This document shows, piece after piece, positions 1-6,590 of a stretch of 7,395 nt of DNA. Numbering within the stretch: position 1 is the first letter of the stretch; the number at the start of each line of letters is the position of its first letter. The notes under the pieces were generated by a model. It did no database searches and was not told the DNA's origin. It worked only from the letters and a program-made list of their open reading frames with translations. This DNA comes from Enterobacteriaceae bacterium (lineage in GTDB: Bacteria > Pseudomonadota > Gammaproteobacteria > Enterobacterales > Enterobacteriaceae): positions 1 to 7,395 of the forward strand of contig JALAGK010000235.1 in assembly GCA_022712475.1 (NCBI GenBank), written 5' to 3'. The position numbers and the translations under genes are program-made.

Positions 1-14
1 ATTAGCGCCCAACT

Positions 15-34
15 GCGCCGCCCGAGGGCGGCGC
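15..34 (-). terminator. GC-rich stem-loop just after maeA, possible terminator
   Basis: A perfect 8-bp stem (GCGCCGCC pairing with GGCGGCGC) with a 4-base loop begins 6 bases beyond the maeA stop codon. Its place directly after a stop codon suits a transcription terminator for maeA. However, no run of T follows the stem on the minus strand, so it is not a textbook intrinsic terminator. It may instead stabilise the 3' end of the message. Confidence 0.4.
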
Positions 35-40
35 TGGATA

Positions 41-1735
41 TCAGATAGAGGTCCGGCGATAGCTGCGATATTCCGGTTGCCAGAAGTTATCTTCAATAGC
101 TTGCAACAACGCTTCTGAGGACGTTTTCACCGCCACGCCCTGTTGCTGCGCCATACTGCCTACCGCAAACGCGATATCTTTTGACACCTGTTTAATTCGG
201 GAAAGTTCCGGTAACACGAGCGTACTTTCACCCGTCACCAGCGGCGAGTGTTGTGCCAGCGCCTGACTGGCGGCCATCATCATCTCATCCGTTACGCGCG
301 ATGCTCCTGAAGCCACCACGCCAAGTCCAATGCCGGGGAAGATATAGGCGTTATTACACTGAGCAATGGCGTAAGTCTCACCCTTAATCAGCACTGGCGG
401 GAACGGACTCCCGGTGGCGACTAATGCCGCACCGTCTGTCCAGTTGAGAATATCATGCGGTGTGGCCTCCACGCGCGAGGTTGGGTTAGACAGCGGCATG
501 ATAATGGGGCGTGGGCAGTGCTTGTGCATCTCACGTACGATATCTTCCGTAAACAGTCCCGCCTGCCCTGAAACGCCAATCAGGATATCTGGTTTGACGT
601 TGTGCACCACGTCGAGCAACGACACCGTTTCGGTGGTGATGTTCCAGTCGCTCAGTTCGTCACGTTTTTGCACCAGGCGTGCCTGGAAAGGCAGCAGATT
701 GGGCATGTTGTCCATCAGCAGACCAAAACGGTCAACCATGAACACCCTGGCGCGTGCTGCCTCATCACTCAACCCTTCTGTACGCATCCAGGCAATGATC
801 TGCTCGGCGATACCACACCCAGCCGAGCCTGCGCCCAGGAACACAATCTTCTGCTCGCTGAGCTTGCTGCCCGCTGCGCGACTTGCGGCAATCAGTGTAC
901 CGAGCGTAACGGCGGCAGTCCCCTGGATGTCGTCGTTAAAGCTGCAAATCTGGTCGCGATAGCGCTCCAGTAACGGCATAGCGTTTTTCTGTGCAAAGTC
1001 TTCAAACTGCAACAGTACGTTTGGCCAGCGGTGTTGAACGGCCTGAATAAATTCATCGACAAACGCGTAATACTCTTCATCGGTAATGCGCGGGTGACGC
1101 CAGCCCATATACAGCGGATCGTTAAGCAGTTGCTGGTTGTTGGTGCCCACATCAAGCACGATAGGTAGCGTGTATGCCGGGCTGATGCCGCCGCAGGCGG
1201 TGTACAGTGACAGCTTACCAATCGGGATCCCCATGCCGCCAATCCCCTGGTCGCCAAGCCCCAGGATACGTTCGCCGTCAGTCACCACAATGACTTTAAT
1301 ATTGTGAGTGGAGACATTTTGCAGGATGTCATCCATATTGTGGCGATTAGGATAGGAGATAAAAACACCGCGCGCGCGGCGGTAAATCTCGGAGAAACGC
1401 TCACAGGCTGAGCCAACGGTTGGGGTATAGATGATGGGCATCATCTCATCAAGATGATTTTCCAGCAGGCGGTAAAACAGCGTTTCGTTGGTGTCCTGAA
1501 TGTTGCGCAGATAGATATGCTTGTCGATATCGGTCTTAAAATCCTGATACTGGCGCCAACCGCGCTCCGCCTGCTCTTCGATGGTTTCCACCACTTCCGG
1601 CAGCAGGCCGGTGAGGTTAAAGTTGCTGCGTTCTTCCGGGCTGAATGCGCTGCCTTTATTTAGCAGCGGAAATTCCAGCAATACCGGACCGGCGTAAGGG
1701 ATATAAAGGGAACGGTTTTTTTTCTGGTTTTCCAT
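41..1735 (-). CDS. maeA: NAD-dependent malic enzyme (malate dehydrogenase, oxaloacetate-decarboxylating)
   Basis: This is a cytoplasmic enzyme that oxidatively decarboxylates malate to pyruvate and CO2 with reduction of NAD+, feeding pyruvate during growth on C4 acids. The 564 residues match the usual length of E. coli MaeA (565), and the sequence resembles it from the N-terminal SLYIPYAGP to the C-terminal YRRTSI. The N-terminal malic-enzyme domain holds the YTPTVG motif with the expected general acid Tyr103, and Lys173 in [11 protein letters not shown] as general base. The metal ligands are Glu245 and Asp246 (QFEDF) and Asp269 (FNDDI). The C-terminal Rossmann domain has GAGSAG at 301-306 and Asp335 ending the second strand, as in NAD-using members. 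All key residues are intact. The frame stays open upstream to 1819, but the start at 1735 matches the family and follows a purine-rich stretch (AAGAGTGAG). The gene is divergent from the 83-residue gene. Confidence 0.97.
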   Translation of the reverse strand: MENQKKNRSLYIPYAGPVLLEFPLLNKGSAFSPEERSNFNLTGLLPEVVETIEEQAERGWRQYQDFKTDIDKHIYLRNIQDTNETLFYRLLENHLDEMMPIIYTPTVGSACERFSEIYRRARGVFISYPNRHNMDDILQNVSTHNIKVIVVTDGERILGLGDQGIGGMGIPIGKLSLYTACGGISPAYTLPIVLDVGTNNQQLLNDPLYMGWRHPRITDEEYYAFVDEFIQAVQHRWPNVLLQFEDFAQKNAMPLLERYRDQICSFNDDIQGTAAVTLGTLIAASRAAGSKLSEQKIVFLGAGSAGCGIAEQIIAWMRTEGLSDEAARARVFMVDRFGLLMDNMPNLLPFQARLVQKRDELSDWNITTETVSLLDVVHNVKPDILIGVSGQAGLFTEDIVREMHKHCPRPIIMPLSNPTSRVEATPHDILNWTDGAALVATGSPFPPVLIKGETYAIAQCNNAYIFPGIGLGVVASGASRVTDEMMMAASQALAQHSPLVTGESTLVLPELSRIKQVSKDIAFAVGSMAQQQGVAVKTSSEALLQAIEDNFWQPEYRSYRRTSI

Positions 1736-1761
1736 GTTACTCACTCTTTCTTTTCTTATGT

Positions 1762-1798
1762 CCGCCGTCGCGCCGGGCACCCCGTTGCCGTAAGGCGG
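1762..1798 (-). promoter_or_regulatory. GC-rich hairpin in the maeA leader
   Basis: Outer arms CCGCC (1762-1766) and GGCGG (1794-1798) enclose a second small hairpin, CCGG-type arms 1774-1777 and 1781-1784 around a 3-base loop. It lies 27 bases upstream of the maeA start codon, in an otherwise AT-richer intergenic region. It could be a leader structure affecting maeA translation or a degenerate REP-like repeat. It does not match the E. coli REP consensus closely enough to call it one. I found no convincing sigma-70 promoter for maeA between here and 1960. Confidence 0.3.
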
Positions 1799-1961
1799 GT
1801 TCGGATATGGCGAACACATGATATAAGAAAACGGTTAACATCTCTCTTACAATGTATTGCGTGGCAATGTTTTTGTCTTCAACGTAACATGCCAGGTACT
1901 TCATTACCGGACCACAATACGGTATGCAAACCTTGCCCCCAATCATTTTAATGCAGTGGCA

Positions 1962-1989
1962 TTGCTCAACCCACTTACCGTTTTATAGG
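1962..1989 (+). promoter_or_regulatory. Candidate sigma-70 promoter for the 83-residue membrane protein gene
   Basis: A -35-like TTGCTC (1962-1967) and a -10-like TATAGG (1984-1989) are separated by 16 bp. This would start transcription near 1996 and give a short leader of about 17 bases containing the AAGG ribosome-binding site. Both hexamers are only moderate matches, so this is a plausible but unproven promoter. Confidence 0.35.
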
Positions 1990-2012
1990 GCATTGTTTTT
2001 AGAAGGTACATC

Positions 2013-2264
2013 ATGGAATGGGATTCACTTTTAGTATTGTTCTGCATAGTGGTATGTGGGCTGTGGATGATTTTTCACTCAGCAAAAGCGCTTAGAAGCG
2101 GAGTCTTTGTCGGCTGGTATAATGGCACGTATAAGAATTACTACATCTACCGTTCCAAAACCCCTGTCTATTTCTACTGGTACAACGCCGCGTTTTCTCT
2201 TGTCGGCTCCTTTATGATTGGTTTATCAGTCTATCTTTTTAATGGCTTCTATCCGTTTTTATAA
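2013..2264 (+). CDS. Small two-helix inner-membrane protein of unknown function (83 aa)
   Basis: I do not recognise the family. The protein has two hydrophobic segments, about residues 5-22 and 54-76. They are joined by a loop rich in Tyr and Lys/Arg (YKNYYIYRSK around 40-49). Under the positive-inside rule the loop would face the cytoplasm and both short ends the periplasm, so it is most likely an inner-membrane hairpin. The ATG at 2013 is supported by AAGG at 2003-2006, 6 bases upstream, and by a candidate promoter just before. The C-terminus is short and aromatic (FNGFYPFL). No terminator is evident in the 141 bp before digH on the same strand, so partial read-through into digH is possible. 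Gene reality rests on the ribosome-binding site and the clear membrane pattern. Confidence 0.75.
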   Translation: MEWDSLLVLFCIVVCGLWMIFHSAKALRSGVFVGWYNGTYKNYYIYRSKTPVYFYWYNAAFSLVGSFMIGLSVYLFNGFYPFL

Positions 2265-2405
2265 ACCATTTTCTACTGACATTTGGCTAAATAAATGTGG
2301 CCGAAAGTGAGACGATATTTTCGCCTGATGAACACCGTTGCCTGGCGTTAACTCAACGTGCGTGAGATGATTTCATGCTGCATGAATGGCAAAAAGGAAA
2401 CAATA

Positions 2406-3701
2406 ATGCTGCAATCCACAGGGCGACGCTGGTTTCTCGCCTTTTCACTGTTGGTCTGCCTGCTGGCCGGATGTGGCGATCGTGAAAAGCCTAAAGAACA
2501 ACCGCAAACGCCGCCGACAGAACAAAAAGTACAGCCGGTGCGCGGCGTGTGGCTCACAACCGCCTACGGACTGGACTGGCCGTCACGCGCTTCGGTCACG
2601 ACGTTTTCTGATGCCGAGCGCATCCGTATGCAGCAACAGGAGCTGATTGCAAAGCTCGATAATATGGTGCGCCTTGGCATTAATACCGTTTACTTTCAGG
2701 CTAAACCAGATGGCACCGCGCTTTATCGCTCCGCCCTGCTCCCGTGGTCGCCTGTACTGACCGGTACGGTCGGCAAAGATCCAGGTTACGATCCGCTGGC
2801 ATTTGTGATTGAGCAGGCGCACCAGCGTGGTTTGAAGCTCCATGCCTGGCTCAACCCCTATCGCATCACCATGGATACCTCGCCCCAGACGGTAGCTGCG
2901 CTGAACGCCACCCGTTATACAACAGTCGCCAGCGTTTATGCTCAGCATCCCGACTGGGTCCGCACTGCCAGCAACCGGTATGTGCTTGACCCTGGTTTGC
3001 CAGAGGTTAGAAGCTGGGTAACGCAGGTAGTAAGTGAGCTGGTGAGCCACTACGCTATTGATGGTGTACAGTTTGACGATTATTTCTATTATGAAACACC
3101 GGATTCCCGGCTCAACGATAACGCCAGCTGGCAACGCTATGGCGGCGAGTTTGCCAATCGTGGTGACTGGCGGCGCAACAACACACTGGCGATTATTCGT
3201 GACGTTTCCAGCGTCATCCGCACATTAAAACCAGACGTTGAGTTTGGCGTTAGCCCAGCCGGTATCTGGCGTAATGTTGCCGATGATGAACGTGGTTCTG
3301 CGACCCGTGGTGGCAATACCGCGTATGAAGCGGCGTATGCCGATACCCGCCAATGGGTGCAACAGGGGCTGCTGGACTACATCGCACCGCAGCTGTACTG
3401 GCCATTTGGCCGTGAGGTGGCACGTTACGACACGCTGGCACACTGGTGGGCCAATACGGTGGCAGGTACGCACACCCGACTTTATATCGGGATTGCGTTA
3501 TATAAAGTGAACCAGCCTGCGGCAAACGAGCCTGACTGGACAATCGATGGTGGGGTGTCCGAACTTAAGCGCCAACTCGATCTCAACGAGAGCCTGCCGG
3601 GCGTAGACGGCACTATTTTGTTTCGTGAGGATTTTCTGCATCAGCCGCAAACCCACTATGCCGTTGAGTATTTGCAACAGCGTTGGGGGCGAAAGAGCTA
3701 A
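2406..3701 (+). CDS. digH: Divisome-associated glycosyl-hydrolase-like lipoprotein, DigH (YngK) family
   Basis: E. coli DigH is an outer-membrane lipoprotein reported to cleave denuded peptidoglycan glycan strands at the division site. This 431-residue protein is close to the E. coli length (about 439) and shares its landmark stretches: VRGVWL (45-50), FQAKPDGTALY (97-107), HAWLNPYR (146-153), DGVQFDDYFY (219-228), EFGVSPAG (279-286) and DYIAPQLYWPF (324-334). The acidic DGVQFDD cluster and Glu279 are the likeliest catalytic region, but this is inference. Residues 1-23 form a lipoprotein signal peptide ending in the lipobox LAGC with Cys23; Gly at +2 fits outer-membrane sorting. A Pro/Gln/Lys-rich linker (about 28-44) precedes the enzyme domain. 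The frame is open from a GTG at 2358, but ATG 2406 is chosen because AAGGA (2394-2398) lies 7 bases upstream and the signal peptide then begins normally. Confidence 0.93.
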   Translation: MLQSTGRRWFLAFSLLVCLLAGCGDREKPKEQPQTPPTEQKVQPVRGVWLTTAYGLDWPSRASVTTFSDAERIRMQQQELIAKLDNMVRLGINTVYFQAKPDGTALYRSALLPWSPVLTGTVGKDPGYDPLAFVIEQAHQRGLKLHAWLNPYRITMDTSPQTVAALNATRYTTVASVYAQHPDWVRTASNRYVLDPGLPEVRSWVTQVVSELVSHYAIDGVQFDDYFYYETPDSRLNDNASWQRYGGEFANRGDWRRNNTLAIIRDVSSVIRTLKPDVEFGVSPAGIWRNVADDERGSATRGGNTAYEAAYADTRQWVQQGLLDYIAPQLYWPFGREVARYDTLAHWWANTVAGTHTRLYIGIALYKVNQPAANEPDWTIDGGVSELKRQLDLNESLPGVDGTILFREDFLHQPQTHYAVEYLQQRWGRKS

Positions 3702-3710
3702 TAGTTATTA

Positions 3711-3743
3711 GCCGGTCAGCTAAATACTGACCGGCATTGTTTT
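3711..3743 (+). terminator. Strong intrinsic terminator after digH
   Basis: A perfect 9-bp stem (GCCGGTCAG, 3711-3719, with CTGACCGGC, 3727-3735) and a 7-base loop are followed by ATTGTTTT. The stem begins 9 bases after the digH stop codon. It ends digH transcription and separates it from the minus-strand genes that face it. Confidence 0.9.
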
Positions 3744-3818
3744 AACGGGCTGGATGCCGGGCGCGGTTGAGATTAACGCAGGGCTTTGCACAACTCATTC
3801 CAGTAAGCTGCCCTGCGG

Positions 3819-4004
3819 CTACGGTGTATGAGATGGTCTTTCACGGTTAAATAACTCCTGCGTCACGTTACCGAGGTCGACGCCATAAAGGTGAAGACCG
3901 TATACGGCAGACTCCAGCGCGCGGTCTGCATCATGAACGCCAGGCGCTGCTTGCCATGCATGCAGGAGATTACGCCAGAAAATGCCAGTGAGAATCTGTC
4001 GCAT
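3819..4004 (-). CDS. Probable small protein of unknown function (61 aa)
   Basis: The frame is open from a GTG at 4043, but the ATG at 4004 has an excellent Shine-Dalgarno, GGAG, 6 bases upstream, so I take that start. The protein begins with a stretch of hydrophobic and aromatic residues mixed with basic ones (MRQILTGIFWRNLLHAW) that could be an amphipathic helix. A second probable helix follows (DADRALESAVYGLHLYG), then a polar, basic tail. The second segment shows a spacing (L..AV..L.L.G) loosely like E. coli AriR/YmgB-type connector proteins and Bdm. That is by-eye similarity only. In E. coli, bdm lies near maeA, which makes the comparison worth testing. The gene is on the same strand as the hydrolase, 134 bp downstream of it, and converges on digH. 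A 7-bp inverted repeat (3778-3784 with 3810-3816) follows its stop without a T-run. It may be a chance ORF. Confidence 0.5.
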   Translation of the reverse strand: MRQILTGIFWRNLLHAWQAAPGVHDADRALESAVYGLHLYGVDLGNVTQELFNRERPSHTP

Positions 4005-4096
4005 AATTAACTCCACGTTGAAGGTATGCATGAAGTTAAGCACCGTCGCGTGCAGGACGGAAATGCGTATTTTGACAACGCTTATGCGCAGAGGTG

Positions 4097-4126
4097 AAAA
4101 GGCGTGTGCGCCCTGCCCCTGCGCAC
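4097..4126 (-). terminator. Candidate terminator after the alpha/beta hydrolase gene
   Basis: On the minus strand, 12 bases after the hydrolase stop codon, a 6-bp GC-rich stem (GTGCGC, 4121-4126, with GCGCAC, 4106-4111) with a 9-base loop is followed by ACGCC and four T. The short stem, large loop and delayed T-run make this a weak terminator at best. Read-through to the small gene at 4004 is possible. Confidence 0.4.
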
Positions 4127-4138
4127 TCCCTCCTTCGA

Positions 4139-5587
4139 TTACTCAATGACCTGAGAGATTTTGTTTTCCATCCACGGATAAAACGGATTGGATGAAACCC
4201 GTATCAGCGACTCAACGCCCGCATTCAGCACTCCGGTTTCCCCACGAATACTGATAGCCCCAATACTGATGCCAAATTCATTGCGTTTATCCGGCGTGCG
4301 GCCATACAACGAATCACTTTCCGGGAACGGCAACGCGATGTGTGACAACGAGTAAACATCTGAGGGCCAGCGCAGATTAAGGGGCTCGGCGTGCGCGCCG
4401 GGTTGCCCTGCGTGGGTGACAAGCGCGTGCACTTGCGGCGTGTTGGCAGACAGATTGGTGATAACCGTTGTCTGGTAGCGACGTGGTGCAGAAGGCAACA
4501 GCCGTGACACCGCAGTCCATGTATCTGGCGTCAGTAGTGGGCGATAGATTGCTGCCTGGTTGATATCAAACAGCACTAGTTCGCTGCCATTAGCAGGCAA
4601 GTGCTGGTAAAACGCACTCACAACGGCGTCTGTACGTACGGTAGCATCCACAACTGACTGAAACGTCAACACCGGCGGCAGCCTGGCAATATCGCCATTA
4701 TCCGCCGCGCCAGCGAGAGATTTTTGCAGTTTTTTGGTCAAAAGCCAGGACTGGCGTGCTGCATTGACGGGAAATGAATTGTACTTAAAGGGGTTAAACT
4801 CCGGCTGTGTGTTAAGCCACGCCGAACGTGCAAAAGCCGGAAATACCGCCGGTAATCCGGCCAGCCCCGCAAAACGCGCAAAGCTTGTCACGCCAATCAT
4901 AGGGGAAACTAGCACGATGCGTTCTGGCATACGCAGCGTATTGTCGTGCAGCGCATCCAGCGCGTACTGCATCGCCAGTGCCCCGCCGTTGGAATAACCG
5001 ACCAGATGCAGTGGTACTGTTAGGTCTGTCAGCGACGTTGCTTCTCGAACAGCCAGGCGCGCCGCGGCCTGCCAGTCAGTTGTTGTCACAGCCGTTAATG
5101 CTCCAGGTACAGTACCGTGGCCTGGCAGACGAATGCCTACCGCGACATAACCGTGTTGGCGATAAAGTTCTGCCACATGGCGCAGGCTATAGGGGGAGTC
5201 CGTTAAGCCGTGCAGCAGAACGACGGCACCACGTGGTTTGCCTGGCGGCTCTAGTACATAAGAACGGTTCCAGTCGGTGGTAAATTTTTCTGGCCAGACC
5301 AGACCGTCAACATAATATCGGTTAAGTGGGGTTTTTAGCTCAGGTTTAAGCTTATCGGCAAGGTACGTTTTTTCAGCCTTAAACAGCTGGTTTTCGTGGT
5401 ACAGGTAATCGCTCCAGCTGGCGCTATCAATAGCCGCCGCGTCCATCTCCGGTGCAACCCAGGTATGCCACGGATCCAGCGGCGGGCCACGCAGAATGTC
5501 ATACATACGCAGTGCCAGCATCCCGGCACCAAACAGCAGCAGCGCCAGCAACGCGCGCTTTGTCCACCTGCGGGTAAATTTCAGCAT
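4139..5587 (-). CDS. Membrane-anchored alpha/beta hydrolase (esterase/lipase-like)
   Basis: The 482-residue protein has a basic N-terminus followed by one hydrophobic segment (about 12-28), which looks like an uncleaved signal anchor placing the enzyme domain in the periplasm. The alpha/beta-hydrolase fold is shown by VVLLHGLTDSPYS (122-134; His-Gly oxyanion region), RLPGHG (153-158) and the nucleophile elbow GYSNGG (197-202) with Ser199. Asp314 (VVDATV) and His416 (SLSHIALP) complete a plausible Ser-Asp-His triad. About 100 residues separate the Asp and His, more than in a minimal hydrolase, and a 66-residue tail follows the His. The substrate is unknown; an ester of a lipid or small molecule is the default guess. 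The start codon has no clear Shine-Dalgarno, suggesting low translation. The regulator gene lies 120 bp upstream on the same strand, so co-transcription is possible. Confidence 0.9.
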   Translation of the reverse strand: MLKFTRRWTKRALLALLLFGAGMLALRMYDILRGPPLDPWHTWVAPEMDAAAIDSASWSDYLYHENQLFKAEKTYLADKLKPELKTPLNRYYVDGLVWPEKFTTDWNRSYVLEPPGKPRGAVVLLHGLTDSPYSLRHVAELYRQHGYVAVGIRLPGHGTVPGALTAVTTTDWQAAARLAVREATSLTDLTVPLHLVGYSNGGALAMQYALDALHDNTLRMPERIVLVSPMIGVTSFARFAGLAGLPAVFPAFARSAWLNTQPEFNPFKYNSFPVNAARQSWLLTKKLQKSLAGAADNGDIARLPPVLTFQSVVDATVRTDAVVSAFYQHLPANGSELVLFDINQAAIYRPLLTPDTWTAVSRLLPSAPRRYQTTVITNLSANTPQVHALVTHAGQPGAHAEPLNLRWPSDVYSLSHIALPFPESDSLYGRTPDKRNEFGISIGAISIRGETGVLNAGVESLIRVSSNPFYPWMENKISQVIE

Positions 5588-5647
5588 TGTTGAACCATTA
5601 TTGAGAGAAAGTGATTGTCAGGTATGCTGTTGCGCATAGTAGCACAG

Positions 5648-5665
5648 CGCTCTGCGCGCAGAGCG
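5648..5665. other. Perfect 18-bp palindrome between the regulator and hydrolase genes
   Basis: CGCTCTGCGCGCAGAGCG is identical to its reverse complement. In RNA it would fold into a 7-bp stem with a CGCG loop. On the minus strand it lies between the regulator stop and the hydrolase start. There is no T-run after it, so it is not a classic terminator. It could be a protein-binding site or an attenuating/processing hairpin that lowers hydrolase expression. A second small hairpin (ATGGC 5685-5689 with GCCAT 5696-5700) lies closer to the regulator stop. No clear promoter is visible for the hydrolase in this 120-bp gap. Confidence 0.4.
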
Positions 5666-5707
5666 GGTTCTGAGGATGGATACCATGGCCTGCATGCCAT
5701 GCCATAT

Positions 5708-6490
5708 TCAGCTTTCCGGGAGCAGCATCACCATTTTCACCGCCCGGTTGCCGCTAAGACGCCAGGACACCTGGGTATAACGCAGTTCGCCAGAAACAAT
5801 ATGGTGAAAATGACGCTCGCCGCCTCGGCGTTCCACTACCTGCTGGCGCGCCCACTGGGTGCGAAACGCGTCACTTGCCTGCGACATCTCATGGATAAAT
5901 GCCTGCAACCGGGGCTCCTGCATGTAATGAATCCCTTCGGCGCGCAGTTCAGCCACAATGCGTCCACAGCGCGTGTCCCAGTCCGGTACCAGGCTTTTAG
6001 CCAGCGGATGCAAAAACATAAACTTCATCATGTTAGGTGCATTATCGCTATCGAGCCAACCGCTGAACAAGGTTTCGGCTGCATGGTTCCATGCCAGCAA
6101 ATCCCATGTTAAATCCAACACATAACATGGTGTGCTGACCTGATGTACGCATGCGAGCACGCTGCTATTCACACCACTCGCTTGTTCGTCACGGCTGTCT
6201 GTTAACTGCGCCAGACGAAACAGATAGCCGCGTTCGGTTGCGTTCATACGCAATGCATCGGCGATACTGGAAAGCGTTCTGGCGGAAACCGCTACATCGC
6301 GCCCCTGCTCTATCCAGGTATACCAGGTGGTACTTATTCCACTTAGCTGCGCCAGTTCCTCGCGGCGCAGTCCGCGAGTACGACGTCTTGCCGTAGCAGG
6401 CAGCCCCAGCGTTTCGGGTGGCGTATTTTCACGCCGGGTACGTAAGAAATGGCCCAGTGCTTTGGGGCCGGAAAGTGTTTCATCGCTCAT
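5708..6490 (-). CDS. XRE-family transcriptional regulator with MmyB-like ligand-binding domain
   Basis: This is a cytoplasmic DNA-binding regulator of 260 residues, the usual length for the family. The N-terminal helix-turn-helix spans about residues 11-92. It contains the hallmark run RRTRGLRREELAQLSGIS (36-53) and WYTWIEQGRD (56-65), then RTLSSIADALRM. The C-terminal part, about 106-256, fits the MmyB-like ligand-binding domain, with WDLLAWNHAAE (129-139) and FLHPLAKSLVPDW (159-171) as typical blocks. Family members are common in actinomycetes, often beside oxidoreductase or methyltransferase genes. A structurally studied member bound a fatty acid. The gene is divergent from the methyltransferase and upstream of the hydrolase on its own strand. 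ATG 6490 is the family-consistent start, but it lacks a good Shine-Dalgarno. Minus-strand -10-like hexamers (TATACT, TACAAT) are present in the gap without a matching -35. It probably controls the divergent gene and itself. Confidence 0.92.
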   Translation of the reverse strand: MSDETLSGPKALGHFLRTRRENTPPETLGLPATARRRTRGLRREELAQLSGISTTWYTWIEQGRDVAVSARTLSSIADALRMNATERGYLFRLAQLTDSRDEQASGVNSSVLACVHQVSTPCYVLDLTWDLLAWNHAAETLFSGWLDSDNAPNMMKFMFLHPLAKSLVPDWDTRCGRIVAELRAEGIHYMQEPRLQAFIHEMSQASDAFRTQWARQQVVERRGGERHFHHIVSGELRYTQVSWRLSGNRAVKMVMLLPES

Positions 6491-6525
6491 CGTGGTATTA
6501 GCCAGTACTAGTATAATTGCTCATA

Positions 6526-6554
6526 TTGTACCCGTATGTTGTGCAACGTATAGT
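6526..6554 (+). promoter_or_regulatory. Candidate sigma-70 promoter of the methyltransferase gene
   Basis: A -10 hexamer TATAGT (6549-6554, 5 of 6 consensus bases) is preceded at the optimal 17-bp spacing by TTGTAC (6526-6531, a partial -35 match). Transcription would begin near 6561, about 30 bases before the start codon. The -10 lies inside the spacer of the inverted repeat at 6538-6567. Confidence 0.5.
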
Positions 6555-6567
6555 CGATTTGCACAAC
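6538..6567. promoter_or_regulatory. Inverted-repeat operator candidate over the methyltransferase promoter
   Basis: Perfect 9-bp arms, GTTGTGCAA (6538-6546) and TTGCACAAC (6559-6567), are separated by 12 bp, so arm centres are 21 bp apart, two helical turns. The spacer carries the -10 element TATAGT, so a protein bound to both arms would block RNA polymerase. The related TTGTAC at 6526 shares the pattern TTG(T/C)(A/G)C. The natural binder is the divergent MmyB-like regulator. That pairing is inference from position and symmetry. Confidence 0.55.
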
Positions 6568-6590
6568 AACGACAGATAAGGAAGCAAACC

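Noticed and set aside
414..962. Long plus-strand open frame opposite maeA
   Set aside because: Its protein has no recognisable pattern, and it is an antisense shadow of a highly conserved enzyme gene.
1736..1819. 28-codon N-terminal extension of maeA (start at 1819)
   Set aside because: It does not resemble any MaeA N-terminus, runs through the GC-rich leader hairpin, and the internal ATG at 1735 gives the family length with a purine-rich site before it.
2358..2405. GTG start giving digH 16 extra residues
   Set aside because: It would put an unusual polar stretch before the lipoprotein signal; ATG 2406 has AAGGA 7 bases upstream and a normal signal peptide.
2583..3134. 183-codon minus-strand frame inside digH
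   Set aside because: It is fully antisense to the conserved glycosyl-hydrolase domain, with no ribosome-binding site or family resemblance noticed.
3745..3770. REP-like GGATGCCGGGCGCGG after the digH terminator
   Set aside because: Only one half resembles a REP element and the complementary half is missing.
3933..4010. 25-codon plus-strand frame opposite the 61-codon gene
   Set aside because: It has no Shine-Dalgarno, is very short and is antisense to a better-supported frame.
4083..4138. Strong AAGGAGGG motif right after the hydrolase stop, followed by a GTG
   Set aside because: The GTG is only about 2 bases from the motif and opens just 14 codons inside the terminator-like hairpin; no credible peptide.
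5615..6112. 165-codon plus-strand frame opposite the regulator gene
   Set aside because: It is antisense to the MmyB-like domain and lacks any recognisable domain; treated as a shadow.
6327..6590. Plus-strand extension of the methyltransferase frame across the regulator gene
   Set aside because: It is antisense to the conserved helix-turn-helix codons and the promoter gap; the start at 6591 has a strong ribosome-binding site and the normal family N-terminus.
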